Shown here: positions 6,905-9,452 of the stretch, one piece after another
Layout: each line of letters opens with the position of its first letter
Numbering within the stretch: the stretch's first letter is position 1
DNA from: an uncultured Porphyromonadaceae bacterium
Lineage (GTDB): Bacteria; Bacteroidota; Bacteroidia; Bacteroidales; Muribaculaceae
Assembly: GCA_937989585.1 (NCBI GenBank)
Contig: CALKRW010000013.1
Span: 1-9,452, forward strand
Direction: 5' to 3'
DNA: 9,452 bases
Notes under the pieces: model-generated
The model's database searches: none
Seen by the model: only the letters and a program-made list of their open reading frames with translations
Told to the model about the DNA's origin: nothing
Position numbers and translations under genes: made by a program

Positions 6905-7039
6905 AGGTCGGAATCCGCATAGAATCGAATCATCCTCGAAAGGCCCATCCATGCATATTGGAATGCTGAATGGCGGCATAGCCGAATATTTACATTTGTG
7001 CAATGCACCGTGAATCTAAAAGATTCCGGATCCCGACCT
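6905..7039 (-). ncRNA. Candidate structured RNA between RT and SLATT genes
   Basis: The spacer begins with the base right after the RT stop codon and is closed by a 13-bp inverted repeat: 7027-7039 (AGGTCGGGATCCG on the minus strand) pairs with 6905-6917 (CGGATTCCGACCT). The one non-complementary position (7032/6912) becomes a G.U pair in minus-strand RNA but an A.C mismatch in plus-strand RNA, so the fold fits the sense transcript. Inside, in order, I see a perfect 6-bp hairpin with a 3-base loop (7012-7026), a 4-bp GTGC/GCAC hairpin (6998-7008), a CGGC/GCCG hairpin (6974-6984), and a bulged 8-bp hairpin (6949-6973). The last base lies 17 bases before the preferred SLATT start. No ORF explains it. 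Many defence RTs use a dedicated adjacent RNA as template or cofactor; by position and structure this is my candidate. No homology or expression data are available. Confidence 0.5.
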
Positions 7040-8449
7040 TTATGATATTCGTCCGATATGACGCTCCATTTTTTTCTTAATGGAGCGTTTAATCTTTTGA
7101 TATTTCTTCGTTATTTCTTCCTCTGTATAATCTATGTCAGAATCCAACCATCCTTTTTTAAGCATGAATGCTTTCATCTTGGGGAGGTCGCCGTCTATAT
7201 CAAAATCAAATGCCACTTCACTGGCCCTGCCATCCATAATGTCATAATAACACCGTCTGAATGTCTTAAGATTTTTAAGATGGCTTTCCGACACAAAGGA
7301 TAAAAATCTATTTCTCAATGCCTTGTCAAGGCTATAAAGGAGAGAGAGATCAGTGAGTTGCTTATAGTGATGAATCCAGCCAAAAAAACTGTTGTCACAC
7401 TTGATGCCGGTTATTGAAAGATTGATTCTTTCTATCATCACTTCCTGAAATTCATCATCATCTTTTTGGAGAAAGGTCGGGCGCAAATATTTATCATTAA
7501 ACTGATTGCGGAAGGATATGCACTCTTTGACAAGCCTGTTAAAAAAACTCGTAACATTATCTTTGCGCAAAGATATCTTTCCTTTCGTAAAATTATACCC
7601 TACAAAATTCAAGTCAGTCTCACCAATCACTCCTATATTTGTTTTCTCCTTATTCAGATATAAATTCAAGTTATGCTCTAGAATATAGGATTCTATAGCA
7701 TATGTCATATCATCTTCATCGGGGTTTAGCATTAATATATCGTCAACATATCGAAGATATAAATCAGCCTTTTGCCGAAAGAATTCGTCAAATTCCTCCA
7801 AGTATAATGCGGAAAGAATATTTGAAATGGCAAGTCCCTGCGGTATGCCATATTCAGTCAATTCAGTACGCTTGCTCGAATTATTTGACGTAGGTGTATT
7901 AATTGAATCAATAATCAGTTTCGCTGCGTGGGGATGCAAGTTCTTTTTATTGAGCATTTCAATCAGTCGATCTCGATTGACTGTATCATAGAATCCTGAA
8001 AAATCAGTTTTGAAGAAACTTACACGTTGATTTTTATGCTTAGCCAAATACGCCTGAATATCACTTATATACTGATTCGCTGGCTTCCTGTTCACTAGGT
8101 TGCCGAACTCCTGCTGGAGATATTCGTTAAGAACAGATAGTACCAATCGGTCACGAACTGTGGGAATAGATATGACTCTTGGATATTTGTTTCTTCCCTT
8201 AATGATTAGCCGTTCATTATAATGAGCAAATTTATGCATTCCAAGAAGACATTCATTTGCTAACCTTGCAAAATCATCCGGATGCTTATCTCTATACTGT
8301 TCAGGTGTCAGACAGTCTCTCCCACCACCATTTTTGCCTCGGAGACGACTGTTGAAAACTCGAATGAATTCCGACTCTGTGCAGAATTCATCAAATCGCT
8401 TTTCAAACATGTCCTCAAAACCAAGTTCCCCGATCACTGACACCTTCAT
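7040..8449 (-). CDS. Reverse transcriptase, defence-associated (UG/DRT-type) candidate
   Basis: RNA-directed DNA polymerase of 469 residues with all core motifs. In order: an N-terminal 'GGGRDCLTPEQY' at 41-52 and 'KYPRVISIPTVRDRLVLSVL' at 88-107 (RT0-RT2), 'FFKTDFSGFYDTV' at 145-157 with catalytic Asp149 (RT3), 'GIPQGLAISNILSALYL' at 201-217 (RT4), 'YLRYVDDILML' at 231-241 with the intact YVDD and Asp236/Asp237 (RT5), and 'LNFVGYNFTKGKISLR' at 280-295 (RT7). A helical thumb-like region with 'FFGWIHHYKQL' at 355-365 follows, then a 70-residue C-terminal tail that is acidic and then strongly basic. There is no maturase or HNH domain, no retron-type VTG signature, and no variable repeat, so intron, retron and DGR origins are unlikely. 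It starts 71 bases after the epimerase stop and precedes a SLATT gene, the architecture known for UG/DRT defence RTs (DRT10 from memory). Confidence 0.94.
   Translation of the reverse strand: MKVSVIGELGFEDMFEKRFDEFCTESEFIRVFNSRLRGKNGGGRDCLTPEQYRDKHPDDFARLANECLLGMHKFAHYNERLIIKGRNKYPRVISIPTVRDRLVLSVLNEYLQQEFGNLVNRKPANQYISDIQAYLAKHKNQRVSFFKTDFSGFYDTVNRDRLIEMLNKKNLHPHAAKLIIDSINTPTSNNSSKRTELTEYGIPQGLAISNILSALYLEEFDEFFRQKADLYLRYVDDILMLNPDEDDMTYAIESYILEHNLNLYLNKEKTNIGVIGETDLNFVGYNFTKGKISLRKDNVTSFFNRLVKECISFRNQFNDKYLRPTFLQKDDDEFQEVMIERINLSITGIKCDNSFFGWIHHYKQLTDLSLLYSLDKALRNRFLSFVSESHLKNLKTFRRCYYDIMDGRASEVAFDFDIDGDLPKMKAFMLKKGWLDSDIDYTEEEITKKYQKIKRSIKKKMERHIGRIS
7061..7088 (-). repeat. Perfect 10-bp hairpin inside the 3' end of the RT gene
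   Basis: The arms at 7079-7088 and 7061-7070 (ACGCTCCATT with AATGGAGCGT) are exactly complementary over 10 bp with an 8-base loop (AAGAAAAA on the sense strand). The element overlaps codons for 'RSIKKKMER' near the RT C-terminus and ends about 18 bases before the RT stop, only about 20 bases from the 13-bp stem of the candidate RNA. On the minus strand no T-run follows, so it is not a terminator for the operon. It may be the 5' part or a processing site of the RNA, or an mRNA 3'-end protector. Confidence 0.55.
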
Positions 8450-8520
8450 ATCTAAACTTCTAGCCTTTTTGGGGGAAACTTTGGGCTTGCGTCCCTACAT
8501 ACCCGCAATGATTGTATGAG
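8450..8520 (-). promoter_or_regulatory. Leader between epimerase and RT genes, no clear promoter
   Basis: This spacer of 71 bases separates the epimerase stop from the RT start. It holds runs of C and A on the minus strand (CCCCC then AAAAA), and a short weak inverted repeat with arms at 8504-8508 and 8487-8491 (TTGCG/CGCAA, 12-base loop). I see no good Bacteroidota promoter (TAnnTTTG with TTTG upstream). It could carry an RT-specific promoter too divergent to see, or be read through from the epimerase. Defence RTs often keep their RNA in this position, so it is the second place to look for one. Confidence 0.3.
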
Positions 8521-9452
8521 TTATACATTGTCTTTTCGCCAGACCATTTTGTTGACGACGGTGACGTAGGACTGGATGATTTTGACTACGATGTTGCTGA
8601 CGTTTTCGCCGATGTAGACGTCGACGGGGGTGCCGTCGTCGTGGTTACGGTTCATTGATATGGCGGTCTCTACGGCCTGAAGGAGACTCTTCTCGTCGAT
8701 GCCGGCGAGGATGAAGCCTGCGTTGTCGAGGCTCTCGGGGCGCTCTGTGGAGGTGCGGATGCAGATGGCCGGGAAAGGATGGCCGACGGAGGTGAAGAAA
8801 CTCGATTCTTCGGGGAGGGTGCCGGAGTCGGAGATGACGGCGGCGGCATTCATCTGCAGGCAGTTGTAGTCGTGGAAGCCGAGGGGCTCGTGCTGGATAA
8901 CCCGCGGATCGAGTTTGAAGCCGGATTGTTCGAGGCGCTTGCGCGAGCGGGGGTGGCAACTGTAGAGGATTGGCATGTCGTAGCGCTCGGCGATGGCGTT
9001 GATGGCATTGAACAGCGAGAGAAAGTTCTTCTCGGTGTCGATGTTTTCTTCGCGATGCGCTGAAAGGAGAATGTATTTGCCTTTTTCAAGGCCGAGGCGC
9101 TTGTGGATGTCGCTGGCCTCGATATCGGCGAGGTTCTGGTGAAGCACTTCTGCCATGGGAGAACCCGTGACGTATGTGCGCTCCTTAGGTAAACCGCAGT
9201 CAGCCAAATAGCGGCGTGCGTGCTCGCTGTAGCAGAGGTTTACGTCGGAAATGATATCGACAATGCGGCGGTTGGTTTCTTCGGGGAGGCACTCGTCCTT
9301 GCAGCGGTTGCCGGCCTCCATGTGGAAGATGGGGATATGCAGGCGCTTGGCGGCGATTGCACTCAGGCAGGAGTTTGTATCGCCGAGGATGAGCAGTGCG
9401 TCGGGCTTGATGTCGACCATCAGTTTGTACGAGCAGTTGATGATGTTGCCGA
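8521..9452 (-). CDS. wecB: Non-hydrolysing UDP-HexNAc 2-epimerase, WecB/FnlC family, 5' end cut by window edge
   Basis: Epimerase that inverts C2 of a UDP-N-acetylhexosamine in the cytosol. The reading frame runs off the right edge; 309 residues plus two bases are present of the roughly 375 usual, so about 65 N-terminal residues are missing. The true start is outside the window, and the ATG at 9418-9420 is internal. Motifs: 'LGDTNS', then 'HMEAGNRCKDECLPEETNRR' with the conserved acidic residues of the active site, 'SAHREEN' with the conserved His, 'SDSGTLPEESSF', and 'RTSTERPE'. The 'MEAGNRCxDxxxPEExNRRIVD' form differs from WecB proper ('VEAGLRTGD...') and matches the FnlC/CapG group, which finishes UDP-N-acetyl-L-fucosamine; that fits the WbuB-like transferase at 3907-5112. 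The gene is GC-rich like the aminotransferase at the other edge. Family certain, FnlC subtype about 0.75. Confidence 0.95.
   Translation of the reverse strand, partial: GNIINCSYKLMVDIKPDALLILGDTNSCLSAIAAKRLHIPIFHMEAGNRCKDECLPEETNRRIVDIISDVNLCYSEHARRYLADCGLPKERTYVTGSPMAEVLHQNLADIEASDIHKRLGLEKGKYILLSAHREENIDTEKNFLSLFNAINAIAERYDMPILYSCHPRSRKRLEQSGFKLDPRVIQHEPLGFHDYNCLQMNAAAVISDSGTLPEESSFFTSVGHPFPAICIRTSTERPESLDNAGFILAGIDEKSLLQAVETAISMNRNHDDGTPVDVYIGENVSNIVVKIIQSYVTVVNKMVWRKDNV

Noticed and set aside
7061..7088. Intrinsic terminator at the RT 3' end
   Set aside because: On the transcribed (minus) strand no T-run follows the hairpin; the T-rich side lies on the plus strand, where no gene is read.
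7040..8449. Group II intron, retron or diversity-generating retroelement as the source of the RT
   Set aside because: No maturase/X or HNH domain, no intron domain V-like hairpin seen, no retron VTG signature, and no template/variable repeat pair found in the window.
6183..8520. Insertion-sequence ends, target-site duplication or recombinase carrying in the RT-SLATT module
   Set aside because: No transposase or integrase frame, no matching terminal repeats and no direct duplication seen by eye at the module's two edges.
8645..9089. Overlapping frames on both strands in the epimerase region (8645-8959, 8779-9063, 8850-9089)
   Set aside because: Arg/Pro/Ala-rich low-complexity translations in alternate frames of a well-supported epimerase; no recognisable domain.
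1..9452. CRISPR array, tRNA or rRNA, or invertible promoter repeats
   Set aside because: No regularly spaced repeats, no cloverleaf or rRNA-like segment, and no paired inverted repeats around a promoter were found on either strand.

Overview
This window looks like part of a surface-polysaccharide locus from a member of the Bacteroidota, most likely the order Bacteroidales. The basis is the gene families present, their tight head-to-tail packing on one strand, and AT-rich start regions without clear Shine-Dalgarno sequences. The assignment is by gene character only, with no marker gene. All convincing genes lie on the minus strand, so transcription runs from high to low coordinates.

Layout in transcription order: a WecB/FnlC-type UDP-HexNAc 2-epimerase cut by the right edge (8521-9452); a reverse transcriptase (7040-8449); a short, highly foldable spacer that I propose is a structured RNA (6905-7039); a small SLATT-type membrane protein (6294-6887); a cytosolic beta-propeller-like protein of unknown role (5109-6182); a WbuB-like GT4 glycosyltransferase (3907-5112); a hexapeptide acyltransferase (3333-3920); a NodB-type polysaccharide deacetylase (2458-3336); a PglC-like phosphoglycosyl transferase (1834-2448); a PglD/NeuD-like N-acetyltransferase (1251-1847); and a DegT-family (PglE-like) aminotransferase cut by the left edge (1-1224). 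No stretch over 300 bases lacks a gene.

The polysaccharide genes form a coherent pathway. The aminotransferase and PglD-like acetyltransferase would make a 4-acetamido-4,6-dideoxy sugar nucleotide (bacillosamine-type). The PglC-like enzyme would load that sugar phosphate onto undecaprenyl phosphate. The 2-epimerase would complete UDP-N-acetyl-L-fucosamine, and the WbuB-like enzyme is a natural candidate to add it. The deacetylase and second acyltransferase would trim or decorate the glycan. Most of these genes overlap by 4 or 14 bases, which suggests translational coupling.

The unusual part is the RT + SLATT module between the epimerase and the beta-propeller gene. The RT has intact catalytic motifs and no intron, retron or DGR features. 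An RT beside a SLATT membrane protein matches the architecture of defence-associated reverse transcriptases (I recall the label DRT10, unchecked). The RT/SLATT spacer is closed by a 13-bp inverted repeat that pairs fully only in the minus-strand RNA, where its single non-Watson-Crick position becomes G.U. It abuts the RT stop codon and encloses several perfect small hairpins. This is the best candidate here for an undescribed element: an RT-associated non-coding RNA, which may serve as template. The epimerase and aminotransferase at the two edges are GC-rich, while the middle from about 2.46 kb to 8.5 kb is clearly AT-richer, so the locus is mosaic.
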